This document shows, in pieces, positions 49,911-59,101 of a stretch of 64,000 nt of DNA. Source of the stretch: Pseudomonas serbica (GTDB lineage Bacteria; Pseudomonadota; Gammaproteobacteria; Pseudomonadales; Pseudomonadaceae); assembly GCF_028823535.1 (NCBI RefSeq), contig NZ_JAQIYM010000019.1, forward strand, positions 1 to 64,000. The letters run 5' to 3'. Below the pieces are notes generated by a model. That model had not been told where the DNA came from and did no database searches. It saw only the letters and a program-made list of their open reading frames with translations. A program made the position numbers and the translations under genes. Numbering within the stretch: position 1 is the stretch's first letter; each line of letters starts with the position of its first letter.

Positions 49911-51155
49911 TTGAAGAAGAACGTACTTATCATTGGTGCAGGAGGTGTCGCCAAGGTGGTGGCCCACAAGTGCGCGCAGCACAACGACGAACTCGGTCGT
50001 ATTGCTATCGCGTCGCGCAACATCTCCAAATGCCAGGCCATCATCGACAGCGTCAAGGCCAAGGGCAGCCTCAAACAGCCCGCTGAAATCAAGGCATTCA
50101 CCCTCAATGCCCTGGACGTCGAGGCGACCAAGACGCTGATTCGCGAAACCGAATCGCAGATCGTCATCAACGTCGGTTCCGCTTTCCTCAACATGTCGGT
50201 GCTGCGTGCCTGCATCGATACCGGCGTGGCCTACCTGGACACCGCCATTCACGAAGAACCGGGCAAGATTTGCGAGACGCCGCCCTGGTATGGCAACTAC
50301 GAGTGGAAACACCTCGAGGAATGCCAACAAAAGAACGTGACCGCCATTCTTGGCGTGGGCTTCGATCCGGGCGTGGTCAACGCCTATGCGGCCCTGGCCA
50401 AGCAACAGTATTTCGACAGCATTGATTCGATCGACATTCTCGATGTCAATGCCGGTTCCCATGGCAAGTATTTCGCCACCAATTTCGATCCGGAAATCAA
50501 TTTCCGCGAGTTCACCGGGCAGGTGTGGAGCTGGCAGGACAGCCAGTGGACCAGCAACACCATGTTCGAAGTCAAGCGCACCGATGACTTGCCAGTGGTA
50601 GGTTCGCAGAACCTGTACCTGACCGGTCACGATGAAGTGCACTCCCTGTCCAAGAACCTTGGCGTGCCCAACGTGCGGTTCTGGATGAGCTTTGGCGAGC
50701 ACTACATCAATGTGTTCACCGTGCTCAGGAATCTCGGCCTGCTCTCCGAGCAACCGGTCAAGACCGCCGAAGGCCTGGAAGTCGTGCCGCTCAAAGTGGT
50801 CAAGGCCGTGCTGCCTGACCCGAGCTCGCTGGCCCCTGGCTACACCGGCAAGACCTGCATCGGTGACCTGGTCAAGGGCACCAAGGATGGCCAGCCGCGC
50901 GAAGTGTTCATCTACAACGTCGCGGATCACGAGGAAGCCTTTGCCGAAACCGACAGCCAGGGCATTTCCTACACCGCCGGCGTTCCACCGGTGGCTGCAG
51001 CCCTGCTGGTAGCCCGTGGCGAGTGGGACGTGCAGCGCATGGTCAACGTCGAGGAGCTGCCAGCCGAGGCGTTCCTCAAGGCGTTGGACGTGATGGGCCT
51101 GCCGACCCGCATCAAGGACGAGCACGGCGACCGTGCGTGGGACTGCAACGCCTAA
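49911..51155 (+). CDS. Carboxynorspermidine/carboxyspermidine synthase (saccharopine-dehydrogenase family)
   Basis: A 414-residue NADPH-dependent reductase. It condenses a diamine with aspartate semialdehyde to form carboxynorspermidine or carboxyspermidine. N-terminal Rossmann fold KKNVLIIGAGGVAKVVAHKC, then LDTAIHEEPGKICETPPWYG, the conserved GVGFDPGVVNAYAA and AGVPPVAAALLVARG. A TTG codon at 49911 is the start, behind an AAGGAGAGAGAG tract. Second gene of a two-gene operon with nspC. Confidence 0.9.
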   Translation: MKKNVLIIGAGGVAKVVAHKCAQHNDELGRIAIASRNISKCQAIIDSVKAKGSLKQPAEIKAFTLNALDVEATKTLIRETESQIVINVGSAFLNMSVLRACIDTGVAYLDTAIHEEPGKICETPPWYGNYEWKHLEECQQKNVTAILGVGFDPGVVNAYAALAKQQYFDSIDSIDILDVNAGSHGKYFATNFDPEINFREFTGQVWSWQDSQWTSNTMFEVKRTDDLPVVGSQNLYLTGHDEVHSLSKNLGVPNVRFWMSFGEHYINVFTVLRNLGLLSEQPVKTAEGLEVVPLKVVKAVLPDPSSLAPGYTGKTCIGDLVKGTKDGQPREVFIYNVADHEEAFAETDSQGISYTAGVPPVAAALLVARGEWDVQRMVNVEELPAEAFLKALDVMGLPTRIKDEHGDRAWDCNA

Positions 51156-51161
51156 GGACTG

Positions 51162-51189
51162 TGTAGGAGCGAGCTTGCTCGCTCCTACA
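51162..51189. terminator. Palindromic hairpin after the carboxynorspermidine operon
   Basis: TGTAGGAGCGAGC pairs perfectly with GCTCGCTCCTACA around a 2-base loop, 6 bases after the stop codon. It is related to the short REP-type palindromes of fluorescens-group Pseudomonas and may also end or stabilise the transcript between convergent genes. Confidence 0.6.
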
Positions 51190-51212
51190 TTGGATCAGCA
51201 GTGCCGATTCAA

Positions 51213-52604
51213 TCAGTGGCGATCCAGCCACACCGTCTGCGCATTGCAGAATTCGCGCACGCCGAAATGCGACAGCTCGCGACCAAATCCGCTTTTCTTA
51301 ACGCCACCGAACGTCACGCGCGGGTCGCTGGCGCAATAGCCATTGATGAAGACCCCGCCGGTTTCCAGCTCGCTGGCCATCTGCTCGGCCTGCTCGACAT
51401 TGCCGGTGTAGATTGTCGCAGCCAGACCGAATTCGCTGTCGTTCGCCAGTTCAAGCGCGTGCTCTGCATCGCGAGCGGTGATGATCGAAGCCACCGGGCC
51501 GAACAGCTCCTGCTTGAATGACGTCATCTGGTCTGTGACGCCCGCCAGCACCGTGGGCTCATAGAAATTGCCCGGGCCCTGGGGTTTCTGGCCGCCCAGC
51601 AGCAAGGTCGCGCCTTCCTCCAGGGTGTCGCGCACCTGTTGATCGAGTTCGTCACGCAGATCGAAGCGGGCCATCGGGCCGATATAGGTTTGGGCGGACA
51701 GCGGATCGCCGACCACCAGCTGGCGCGTGGCTTCGACAAAGCGGCGAGTGAATTCCTCGACAATGCCTTGCTCGACGATCAGGCGCTTGGCCGCTGCACA
51801 GACTTGCCCGGTGTTCTGAAAACGCCCGATCACGGCCGCTTTGACGGCGTCGTCGAGGTTGGCATCGTTGAGCACAATGAACGGGTCGGAACCGCCCAGT
51901 TCCAGGACGCTCTTCTTCAGCACCGCGCCAGCCTGGGCGCCGATGGCCATGCCGGCTCGTACGCTACCGGTCAGTGTGACGGCCGCGATGCGTGGGTCGG
52001 CAATCGCCGTGGAAACACCGTCCGGCGTGACGTTGATCACCTCGAAGACGCCTTCGGCGAAGCCCGCCTGCTTGAAGGCGTCCAGCAACAGATAAGCGCT
52101 GCCCATCACATTCGGCGCGTGCTTGAGCATGTAGGTGTTGCCGGCGAGCAGCGTCGGGACCGCACCGCGCAATACCTGCCAGATCGGGAAATTCCACGGC
52201 ATGACCGCGAGAATCGGCCCCAGTGGGCGATATTCGATGCGAGCCTTGCCGCCTTCGACCAGGGTCGGTTCGGCGCTTAACATGGCCGGGCCGTGTTCGG
52301 CATACCACCCACAGAGCTGGGCACATTTTTCGATTTCACCGCGGGCCTGGGCGATCGGCTTGCCCATTTCCAGGGTGATCATGGTGGCCATGGCTTCGGC
52401 GTTGTCACGCAATGCCTGACCGAGGGCAAGCAAGCGCTGCACGCGTTGTGTCACCGGTGTGCGACTCCAGGCACGGAAGCCGCTGGCAGAACGCGCCAGG
52501 GCGGCCTGCAATGCTTGTGCGGATTCGTAAGGGTAGTGGCCGATCTGTTCCCCGGTCGCCGGGTTGATCGAGATGGCGTGGGTAAGGCTGGAAACGTTGG
52601 TCAT
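51213..52604 (-). CDS. Succinate-semialdehyde-type aldehyde dehydrogenase (Sad/YneI-like)
   Basis: A 463-residue NAD(P)-dependent aldehyde dehydrogenase. Motifs: INPATGEQIGHYPY, VMPWNFPIWQVLRGAVPTLL, VTLTGSVRAG, LELGGSDPFIVL and the nucleophilic Cys in NTGQVCAAAKR, all as in YneI/Sad succinate semialdehyde dehydrogenases. It is divergent from the LysR gene at 52705, its likely regulator. Aldehyde range of this class is broad, so the true substrate is uncertain. Confidence 0.87.
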   Translation of the reverse strand: MTNVSSLTHAISINPATGEQIGHYPYESAQALQAALARSASGFRAWSRTPVTQRVQRLLALGQALRDNAEAMATMITLEMGKPIAQARGEIEKCAQLCGWYAEHGPAMLSAEPTLVEGGKARIEYRPLGPILAVMPWNFPIWQVLRGAVPTLLAGNTYMLKHAPNVMGSAYLLLDAFKQAGFAEGVFEVINVTPDGVSTAIADPRIAAVTLTGSVRAGMAIGAQAGAVLKKSVLELGGSDPFIVLNDANLDDAVKAAVIGRFQNTGQVCAAAKRLIVEQGIVEEFTRRFVEATRQLVVGDPLSAQTYIGPMARFDLRDELDQQVRDTLEEGATLLLGGQKPQGPGNFYEPTVLAGVTDQMTSFKQELFGPVASIITARDAEHALELANDSEFGLAATIYTGNVEQAEQMASELETGGVFINGYCASDPRVTFGGVKKSGFGRELSHFGVREFCNAQTVWLDRH

Positions 52605-52704
52605 GGCACCGTCCTGCGGGGTAGGAATGCGCTCAGGTTACGGTGCTGTATGTTTTCTTTAAACTGAATAATAATGAGCGTCTTGTTCACGTTTGGAGAA
52701 TGAA

Positions 52705-53577
52705 GTGGATCTGGTCCAGCTCGAGATCTTCAAGGCTGTCGCCGAGCACGGCAGCATCAGCGTGGCCGCACAGCACATCCATCGCGTGCCTTCGAACCTG
52801 ACCACGCGGATCAAGCAATTGGAGCAGGACCTGGGCGTGGACCTGTTCATCCGCGAAAAAAGCCGCTTGCGCCTGTCGCCGGCCGGGTGGAGCTTTCTCG
52901 ACTACGCGCGACGGATCCTCGACCTGGTCCAGGAAGCCCGTGCCACGGTGGCGGGTGAAGAACCCCAGGGCACTTTTCCCCTGGGGTCGCTGGAAAGCAC
53001 CGCGGCGGTGCGGATTCCCGCGTTACTGGCGGCCTATAACCAGCAGTACGCCAAGGTCGAGCTGGACCTGTCCACCGGACCCTCCGGCACCATGATCGAC
53101 GGGGTGCTGGCGGGCCGATTGACCGCCGCGTTTGTCGATGGCCCGGTGCTGCACCCGGCCCTGGAGGGGGTCCCGGCGTTCGAAGAAGAAATGGTGTTGA
53201 TTGCACCGCTCAACCACGACCCGATCCATCGCGCGCAGGACGTGAACGGCGAGAACATCTACGCCTTCCGCTCCAACTGCTCCTACCGGCACCACTTCGA
53301 GAGCTGGTTCGCCAAGGACGCGGCCGTGCCGGGCAAGATCTTCGAAATGGAGTCCTATCACGGCATGCTCGCCTGCGTCAGCGCTGGCGCGGGCCTGGCC
53401 CTGATGCCGCGCAGCATGCTGCAAAGCATGCCCGGATGCAGCACGGTCAGTGTCTGGCCGTTGTCGGAGTCTTTCCGCTATTTGCGCACCTGGCTGGTCT
53501 GGCGCAGGGGCACGGTGTCGCAGAGCCTGAGCATGTTCGTGCGGTTGCTGGAGGAGCGGTGTGAGGTGACGGATTAG
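52705..53577 (+). CDS. LysR-family regulator, divergent from the aldehyde dehydrogenase
   Basis: A 290-residue LysR regulator. HTH: LVQLEIFKAVAEHGSISVAA with RVPSNLTTRIKQLEQDLGVD; effector domain ends with GAGLALMPRSMLQS. GTG 52705 has GGAG six bases upstream and gives the usual short N-terminus (MDLVQLEIF), preferred to the TTG at 52693. It resembles PtrR/YneJ-type regulators, which in enterobacteria are divergent from the yneI/sad dehydrogenase exactly as here. Probable control of the dehydrogenase. Confidence 0.87.
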   Translation: MDLVQLEIFKAVAEHGSISVAAQHIHRVPSNLTTRIKQLEQDLGVDLFIREKSRLRLSPAGWSFLDYARRILDLVQEARATVAGEEPQGTFPLGSLESTAAVRIPALLAAYNQQYAKVELDLSTGPSGTMIDGVLAGRLTAAFVDGPVLHPALEGVPAFEEEMVLIAPLNHDPIHRAQDVNGENIYAFRSNCSYRHHFESWFAKDAAVPGKIFEMESYHGMLACVSAGAGLALMPRSMLQSMPGCSTVSVWPLSESFRYLRTWLVWRRGTVSQSLSMFVRLLEERCEVTD

Positions 53578-53599
53578 TCGGGCGGCTTCCATAAAAAAT

Positions 53600-53628
53600 T
53601 TGACATATGTTATTTGTGATCACATATT
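53600..53628 (+). promoter_or_regulatory. Promoter with GntR-type operator before the beta-keto acid cleavage operon
   Basis: A perfect -35 TTGACA (53600-53605) and a CATATT -10 (53623-53628) at 17 bp. The palindrome TGTGATCACA (53615-53624) lies in the spacer and runs into the -10. The GntR gene begins at 53662, so this looks like an autoregulated promoter. Confidence 0.6.
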
Positions 53629-53661
53629 TGACCCATAAGAACGTCCAATGTGAGCTGACTC

Positions 53662-54384
53662 ATGACTGATCAACCGATCCTCCTGCCCACCATGCGCCAG
53701 GTTTCCCGCGATACCCTGCAGGACCAGGTCTACCGGCAGATCCGCGAAGCGCTGATGAGCGGCCGCTTCCAGCCGGGCCAGAAGCTGACCATCCGCGGTT
53801 TGGCCGAGGCGCTCGGCTCCAGCCCGATGCCGGTGCGTGAAGCGCTGAACCGCCTGAGTGCCGAAAACGCCTTCGAAGTCACCGAAACGTCCCGCCTGCG
53901 TGTGCGCATGATGACCCCCGAACGCCTGCGCGAAATCCGCGACGCCCGGGTCGCGCTGGAAGGGCTGCTGGCCGAGAAAGCCGTCATCCTGCTCAACGAC
54001 ACTGACCTCAAGGACATCAGCCACCTGTGCGACCAGATGCAGCAAGCCGCCGACAGCGTCGATGTGGCCCGCTACCTGTGGACCAACTTTGCCTTCCACC
54101 GGCGCATCTACGCGGTGGCCAAGGCCGACCTGACCATCGCGGCCGTGGAGAATTTCTGGCTGCACATGGGCCCCTGCTTTGCGCTGGTGGCGCCTGACAA
54201 GGCGCACCTGCAGCGCTCAATGGAAGCGCACAACCGCATCGTCGAGGCCCTGGCCGCGCGAGACGGAGCAGCAGCCCGGGCCGCGGTCACCGACGACATC
54301 ATGCAGGCGGCTGACTCTCTGTCGCGCCTGATCGTCAAGAGCGACCGTTCACGGTCGTCTGTCTCTGGAGTAAAAAAAGCATGA
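53662..54384 (+). CDS. GntR-family regulator (FCD domain) of the beta-keto acid operon
   Basis: A 240-residue GntR/FadR-type regulator. Winged helix: LQDQVYRQIREALMSGRFQP, LGSSPMPVREALNRLS; FCD helical domain from RLREIRDARVALEGLLAEKA. It is first in an operon with an SDR dehydrogenase (4-base overlap), a beta-keto acid cleavage enzyme and an MFS transporter, and a GntR-type palindrome overlaps its promoter, so it likely represses itself and the operon until the substrate is present. Confidence 0.88.
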   Translation: MTDQPILLPTMRQVSRDTLQDQVYRQIREALMSGRFQPGQKLTIRGLAEALGSSPMPVREALNRLSAENAFEVTETSRLRVRMMTPERLREIRDARVALEGLLAEKAVILLNDTDLKDISHLCDQMQQAADSVDVARYLWTNFAFHRRIYAVAKADLTIAAVENFWLHMGPCFALVAPDKAHLQRSMEAHNRIVEALAARDGAAARAAVTDDIMQAADSLSRLIVKSDRSRSSVSGVKKA

Positions 54385-55169
54385 GCGTTCTCAACCGACT
54401 GGTTCCCTATACCGGCCTGCGCGTCCTGATTTCCGGCGGTGCTGCCGGGATCGGCGAAGTGCTGGCGGCGGCTTACCTGGAAGCCGGCGCCAAGGTGCAT
54501 GTGTGCGATGTCAGTGAGGCGGCGCTGGCGGCGTTCCGCGATCGCTACCCGGACAGCGTGGCCACCCGCGCCGACGTCGCTGACCCGGCGCAGATCGAAG
54601 CGGTGTTCAAGGTGCAGCGCGAGCAGTTCGGCGGCCTCGATGTGCTGGTCAACAACGCCGGCATCGCAGGGCCCACCGCCGGGATCGACGCCATCACCGA
54701 CGAGGAGTGGCAGCGTACCATCGACATCAACCTCACAGGCCAGTACCGCTTTGCCCATCATGCGGTGCCGCTGCTCAAGGCGTCACCCAATGCCCACCTG
54801 ATCCACATCGCGTCAGTGGCCGGCCGCCTGGGTTACGCCTGGCGCACCCCGTACGCCGCGACCAAATGGGCCATCATCGGCCTGATGAAATCCCTGGCGT
54901 CGGAGCTTGGCGAAAGCGACATCCGCGTCAACGCCTTGCTGCCCGGCATCGTCGAAGGCCCGCGCATGGACGGTGTGATCCGCGCCCGCGCCGAGCAGAT
55001 GAATGTGCCTGAAGCCGAGATGCGCGAGGAGTACCTGAAAAAGATCTCGCTCAAACGCATGGTCACCGCCGAAGACGTCGCCGCCATGGCGCTGTTCCTT
55101 TGCTCACCCGCCGCACGCAACGTGACCGGCCAGGCCATCAGTGTGGATGGCAACGTCGAGTACCTGTAG
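54381..55169 (+). CDS. Short-chain dehydrogenase/reductase
   Basis: A 262-residue SDR. Cofactor loop ISGGAAGIGEVLAAAY (TGxxxGIG variant), NNAG motif in DVLVNNAGIAGP, catalytic Ser in HIASVAGRLG and Y-x3-K in TPYAATKWAI; closes with ISVDGNVEYL. D at the end of strand 2 (HVCDVSE) favours NAD. By position it should oxidise a beta-hydroxy acid to the beta-keto acid cleaved by the next enzyme. Confidence 0.9.
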   Translation: MSVLNRLVPYTGLRVLISGGAAGIGEVLAAAYLEAGAKVHVCDVSEAALAAFRDRYPDSVATRADVADPAQIEAVFKVQREQFGGLDVLVNNAGIAGPTAGIDAITDEEWQRTIDINLTGQYRFAHHAVPLLKASPNAHLIHIASVAGRLGYAWRTPYAATKWAIIGLMKSLASELGESDIRVNALLPGIVEGPRMDGVIRARAEQMNVPEAEMREEYLKKISLKRMVTAEDVAAMALFLCSPAARNVTGQAISVDGNVEYL

Positions 55170-55262
55170 GCGCCTCGACCCTGCCGCAACAACGACCGGA
55201 CCCATTCCGCGTCGAGTGACCCCCAATAACTTTCTCGTCAAGAACAAGAACGGAGAACACTC

Positions 55263-56195
55263 ATGTCCAAAAAACGCCCGATCATCATCACCTGCGCCGT
55301 CACGGGCGCCATCCATACGCCGTCGATGTCGCCGCACCTGCCGATCACGCCGCAGGAAATCGCCGACGCCGCCATCGGTGCCGCCGAAGCCGGGGCGTCG
55401 ATTGTCCACCTGCATGCGCGCGATCCTATCGATGGGCGGCCTAGCCAGGATGTCGACCTGTTCCGTCAGTTCCTGCCGCAAATCAAGGCCAAGAGTGACG
55501 TGGTGATCAACATCACCACCGGCGGCGCGCCGACCATGGGCGTGGAAGAACGCCTGCAGCCTGTGGCACAGCTCAAGCCGGAACTGGCCTCGCTGAACAT
55601 GGGCTCGATGAACTTCGGGCTGTATGAAATGCTCGACCGCTTCACCGAGTTCAAGCACGAGTGGGAACGGCCCTACCTGGCCGAAAGTGACGACCGGATC
55701 TTCCGCAATACCTTCCGCGACATCGCCCATATACTCAATGCCTGTGCCGAGAACCGCACCCGCTTTGAAATCGAGTGCTACGACATCGGCCACTTGTACA
55801 CCGCCGCGCACTTCCTCCAGCGCGGGCTGCTCAAGGCGCCGATTTTCATTCAGTCGGTGTTCGGCCTGCGCGGCGGCATTGGTGGGCATCCTGAAGACCT
55901 GGCGCACATGCGCCGTACCGCCGACCGCCTGTTCGGCGACGCGTACCAATGGTCGATCCTCGGCGCCGGGCGCAATCAGATTCCGCTGGGCACCATGGGC
56001 CTGTCGATGGGCAGCCATGTGCGTGTCGGCCTGGAAGATTCGCTGTGGGACGGGCCGGGCAACCTGGCGGCGTCCAATGCCGATCAGGTCAAGCGCATTC
56101 GCACGGTGATCGAAGCCCTGGGCGGGCGCGTGGCGACCCCGGATGAAGCGCGGGAAATGCTCGACCTCAAGGGCAAGGACCAGGTCGACTTTTAA
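55263..56195 (+). CDS. Beta-keto acid cleavage enzyme (BKACE, 3-keto-5-aminohexanoate cleavage family)
   Basis: A 310-residue TIM barrel. Members use Zn and acetyl-CoA to cleave a beta-keto acid into acetoacetate and a new CoA ester. Zn ligands are in VHLHARDP (two His), with the conserved ITCAVTGAIHTPSMSPHLP N-terminus, NITTGGAPTMGVEER and the Glu of VRVGLEDSLW. The BKACE family has many substrate classes (lysine-fermentation keto acid, dehydrocarnitine and others) and the class cannot be assigned by eye. Here it is paired with an SDR and an MFS importer. Confidence 0.9.
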   Translation: MSKKRPIIITCAVTGAIHTPSMSPHLPITPQEIADAAIGAAEAGASIVHLHARDPIDGRPSQDVDLFRQFLPQIKAKSDVVINITTGGAPTMGVEERLQPVAQLKPELASLNMGSMNFGLYEMLDRFTEFKHEWERPYLAESDDRIFRNTFRDIAHILNACAENRTRFEIECYDIGHLYTAAHFLQRGLLKAPIFIQSVFGLRGGIGGHPEDLAHMRRTADRLFGDAYQWSILGAGRNQIPLGTMGLSMGSHVRVGLEDSLWDGPGNLAASNADQVKRIRTVIEALGGRVATPDEAREMLDLKGKDQVDF

Positions 56196-56231
56196 CAGCG
56201 CCCCTCTCGAAAACTCGAAAAGGTTAGTCCG

Positions 56232-57572
56232 ATGACAATAATAAATAAAACCGACGCGCTTTCCGAACCTCGTGATTCGGCGACGTTGAACAGACTGATG
56301 TTTGTAAAACTCATGCCATTGCTGATTGCGGCCTACGTGTTGAGCTTTCTCGACCGCACCAACATCGCCCTGGCCAAGCATCACCTGGATATCGACCTGG
56401 GCATTTCAGCCGCCGCCTACGGGCTGGGTGCCGGGTTGTTCTTTCTCACCTACGCACTGTCGGAAGTGCCCAGCAACCTGATCATGCACAAGGTTGGCGC
56501 GCGGTTCTGGATTGCGCGAATCATGGTCACCTGGGGCTTGATCTCGGCGGCGATGGCATTTGTCCAGGGCGAAACCTCGTTCTACGTGTTGCGCTTGTTG
56601 CTGGGCATCGCCGAAGCGGGTCTGTTCCCGGGCGTCATGCTGTACCTGACGTACTGGTTCGGCCGGGAGCAACGAGCCCGGGCGACCGGCTATTTTCTGC
56701 TGGGCGTGTGTTTCGCCAACATCATTGGCGGGCCACTGGGTGCCGTGCTCATGCAACTGGACGGTGTCTGGGGCTGGCGTGGCTGGCAGTGGATGTTCAT
56801 GCTCGAGGGCTTGCCGGCGGTGTTCTTCGCCATGGTGGTGTGGAAAAAACTGCCGGACCGTCCAAGCAAGGCGCCGTGGCTGAGCGCCACTGAAGCCCGG
56901 CAGATCGAGCAGCAGTTGGCCGCGGAATCGGAGGAGGGCGCCGGTGCCGGTGGTCACTCGCTCAAACAATGCCTGACCCCGCAGATCCTGTTGGCGATCC
57001 TGGTCTACTTCTGCCACCAGATCACGATCTACACGGTGATCTTTTTCCTGCCCGGCATCATCGGCAAATACGGCGACCTGAGTACTCTGCAGATCGGCTT
57101 GCTGACCTCCCTGCCTTGGCTGGCGGCAGCGGCGGGCGCCATTGCACTGCCTCGATTCGCCACCACACCGGCGCGTTCCCGGCAAATACTGGTCGCAGGT
57201 TTGCTGACCATGGCCGCGGGGCTGGGAATCGCTTCGCTGGCGGGACCGGTGATCAGTCTATTGGGCTTCTGTATCTCGGCGGTGATGTTCTTCGTCGTGC
57301 AGTCGATCATCTTTCTCTACCCGGCTTCGCGACTCAAGGGCGCCGCGCTCGCAGGCGGCCTGGGCTTCGTCAACTCGTGCGGCCTGCTGGGCGGTTTCGT
57401 CGGCCCCTCGGTGATGGGCTTGATCGAGCAAAGTACCGGCAACGCCATGAATGGCATGAAGGTCGTCGCGATTATCCTGGTGCTTGCGGCGCTTGCGGCC
57501 CTGCGGCTGCGCCAGGGGCATGAGCAGAAGGTGGATAAACAAGGGCTGCACGGTCGGCGCCAGGCTGCATGA
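56232..57572 (+). CDS. MFS transporter (anion:cation symporter family)
   Basis: A 446-residue, 12-helix MFS protein with the ACS-family start KLMPLLIAAYVLSFLDRTNI followed by ALAKHH, and GEAGLFPG-like segment LGIAEAGLFPGVMLYLTYWF. ACS members import organic anions with protons. It is the last gene of the GntR-SDR-BKACE operon and likely imports the hydroxy acid substrate. Confidence 0.87.
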   Translation: MTIINKTDALSEPRDSATLNRLMFVKLMPLLIAAYVLSFLDRTNIALAKHHLDIDLGISAAAYGLGAGLFFLTYALSEVPSNLIMHKVGARFWIARIMVTWGLISAAMAFVQGETSFYVLRLLLGIAEAGLFPGVMLYLTYWFGREQRARATGYFLLGVCFANIIGGPLGAVLMQLDGVWGWRGWQWMFMLEGLPAVFFAMVVWKKLPDRPSKAPWLSATEARQIEQQLAAESEEGAGAGGHSLKQCLTPQILLAILVYFCHQITIYTVIFFLPGIIGKYGDLSTLQIGLLTSLPWLAAAAGAIALPRFATTPARSRQILVAGLLTMAAGLGIASLAGPVISLLGFCISAVMFFVVQSIIFLYPASRLKGAALAGGLGFVNSCGLLGGFVGPSVMGLIEQSTGNAMNGMKVVAIILVLAALAALRLRQGHEQKVDKQGLHGRRQAA

Positions 57573-57697
57573 GGGAGCGCTGAGAAATTGCTGTTCGCCC
57601 GGGGTGAGAGTGATGGTTTGCGCGACCTTTCAACCCGGCTCAGCGCCCTGTCTGTTGTAGAGTGTCGAGCAACGACCTGGCCGAACCGGAATGACCA

Positions 57698-59101
57698 ATG
57701 TCTCAACGCCGCTCAACATGGATTGCCCTATTGGTAGCCGTCACGTTCTTCATGGAGAACCTCGACGCCACGGTGATCGCTACCGCGTTGCCTGACATGG
57801 CCAGGACGTTTGGCGTCGCGCCGGTGGACCTGAACATTGGCATGAGTGCCTACATGCTCGCGGTGGCGGTGTTCATCCCCATCAGCGGCTGGTTGGCCGA
57901 TCGCTTCGGTACGCGCTGGGTATTCAGTTCGGCGATCGTGTTGTTCACCTTGTCTTCGTTGATGTGCGGGTTAAGTAATAGCCTGGAAACCTTTGTCGCC
58001 GCGCGCGTGCTGCAGGGCATCAGCGGCGCGATGATGGTCCCGGTGGGACGCCTGGCAGTGTTGCGCACCACCGAGAAAAAAGACCTGGTGCGCGCCATCT
58101 CATTCATTACCTGGCCGGGCCTGGTCGCGCCGGTACTCGGGCCTCCGGTGGGCGGTTTCATCGTCACCCACGCGTCCTGGCCGTGGATTTTCTACCTCAA
58201 TCTGCCCCTGGGCGTGTTGGCCCTGATGGTCGCACTGGTCTTGCTGCCCAAACGCGACGACGCCAGTGCCAGGGCTTTCGATTTCAGTGGTTTCCTGTTG
58301 GTGGGCATCGCCAGCGCTGCCTTGTTGTATGGCGTGGAGATGCTCGGGCAAAGCCAGGACGATCTGGTGCAAGGGCTGGCGCTGAGTGGTGCCGGCGTGG
58401 TGCTCGGTGTTTTTGCCTGGCGCCATATGCGTCGGCATGCACACCCACTCCTGGCCTTGGGTGTGACAGGCATTCGTACATTCAACGTCTGCCTGTGCGG
58501 GGGCTCGATGTTCCGGATCGCCATCAGCACCTTGCCGTTTCTCCTGCCGCTGATGTTTCAACTGGCGTTCGGTCTTTCGGCGTTCGATGCGGGGCTGCTG
58601 GTATTGGCTGTATTTGCCGGCAACCTGGCGATGAAACCCTTCACCACAGGCGTGATGCAGCGCTGGGGATTTCGTCCGGTGCTGATGGTCAACGGCCTTC
58701 TGGGCGTACTGGCGATAGCGGCCTGTGCGTTGCTGGACGAGCGCATGAGCCCGGCGCTGATCCTGTTCATCCTGTTCGTCGGTGGCTTGTCACGGTCCAT
58801 GCAGTTCACCGTGTTCAACACACTGGCCTTTGCCGAAATCCCCAAGGCGCAGATGAGCGACGCTTCAACCTTGTTCAGCATGTTTTTCCAGTTGAGCATG
58901 GCGATGGGGGTGGCCATCGGTGCGCTGCTGCTACGGTTGGCCATGAACATCCATGGCACTCCAGGGCACGCCGAGACGGGCGACTTTCAGCTGGCGTTCC
59001 TGTGTGTGGCGGTGATCGCGGCCATTGCCTTGCTGGATAACCTGCGACTGCCGGCTCAGGCGGGAGAGGCGGTGTTGCAGCGTGCGCGGGACAAGGATTA
59101 G
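57698..59101 (+). CDS. MFS drug:H+ antiporter, DHA2 (EmrB/QacA-like) family
   Basis: A 467-residue multi-helix transporter. DHA2 features: VTFFMENLDATVIATALPDM in helix 1, GWLADRFGTRWVFSSAIVLF after helix 2, RVLQGISGAMMVPVGRL and the antiporter segment GLVAPVLGPPVGG. It ends tail-to-tail with the sensor kinase gene (4-base overlap). Substrate unknown; no partner membrane-fusion protein nearby. Confidence 0.85.
   Translation: MSQRRSTWIALLVAVTFFMENLDATVIATALPDMARTFGVAPVDLNIGMSAYMLAVAVFIPISGWLADRFGTRWVFSSAIVLFTLSSLMCGLSNSLETFVAARVLQGISGAMMVPVGRLAVLRTTEKKDLVRAISFITWPGLVAPVLGPPVGGFIVTHASWPWIFYLNLPLGVLALMVALVLLPKRDDASARAFDFSGFLLVGIASAALLYGVEMLGQSQDDLVQGLALSGAGVVLGVFAWRHMRRHAHPLLALGVTGIRTFNVCLCGGSMFRIAISTLPFLLPLMFQLAFGLSAFDAGLLVLAVFAGNLAMKPFTTGVMQRWGFRPVLMVNGLLGVLAIAACALLDERMSPALILFILFVGGLSRSMQFTVFNTLAFAEIPKAQMSDASTLFSMFFQLSMAMGVAIGALLLRLAMNIHGTPGHAETGDFQLAFLCVAVIAAIALLDNLRLPAQAGEAVLQRARDKD

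Noticed and set aside
48534..51125. 863-codon open frame on the minus strand opposite nspC and the carboxynorspermidine synthase
   Set aside because: It is the exact antisense of two well-supported genes; high GC in third positions keeps such frames open. No family motifs and its amino acid composition (His/Val/Gly-rich) is typical of antisense frames.
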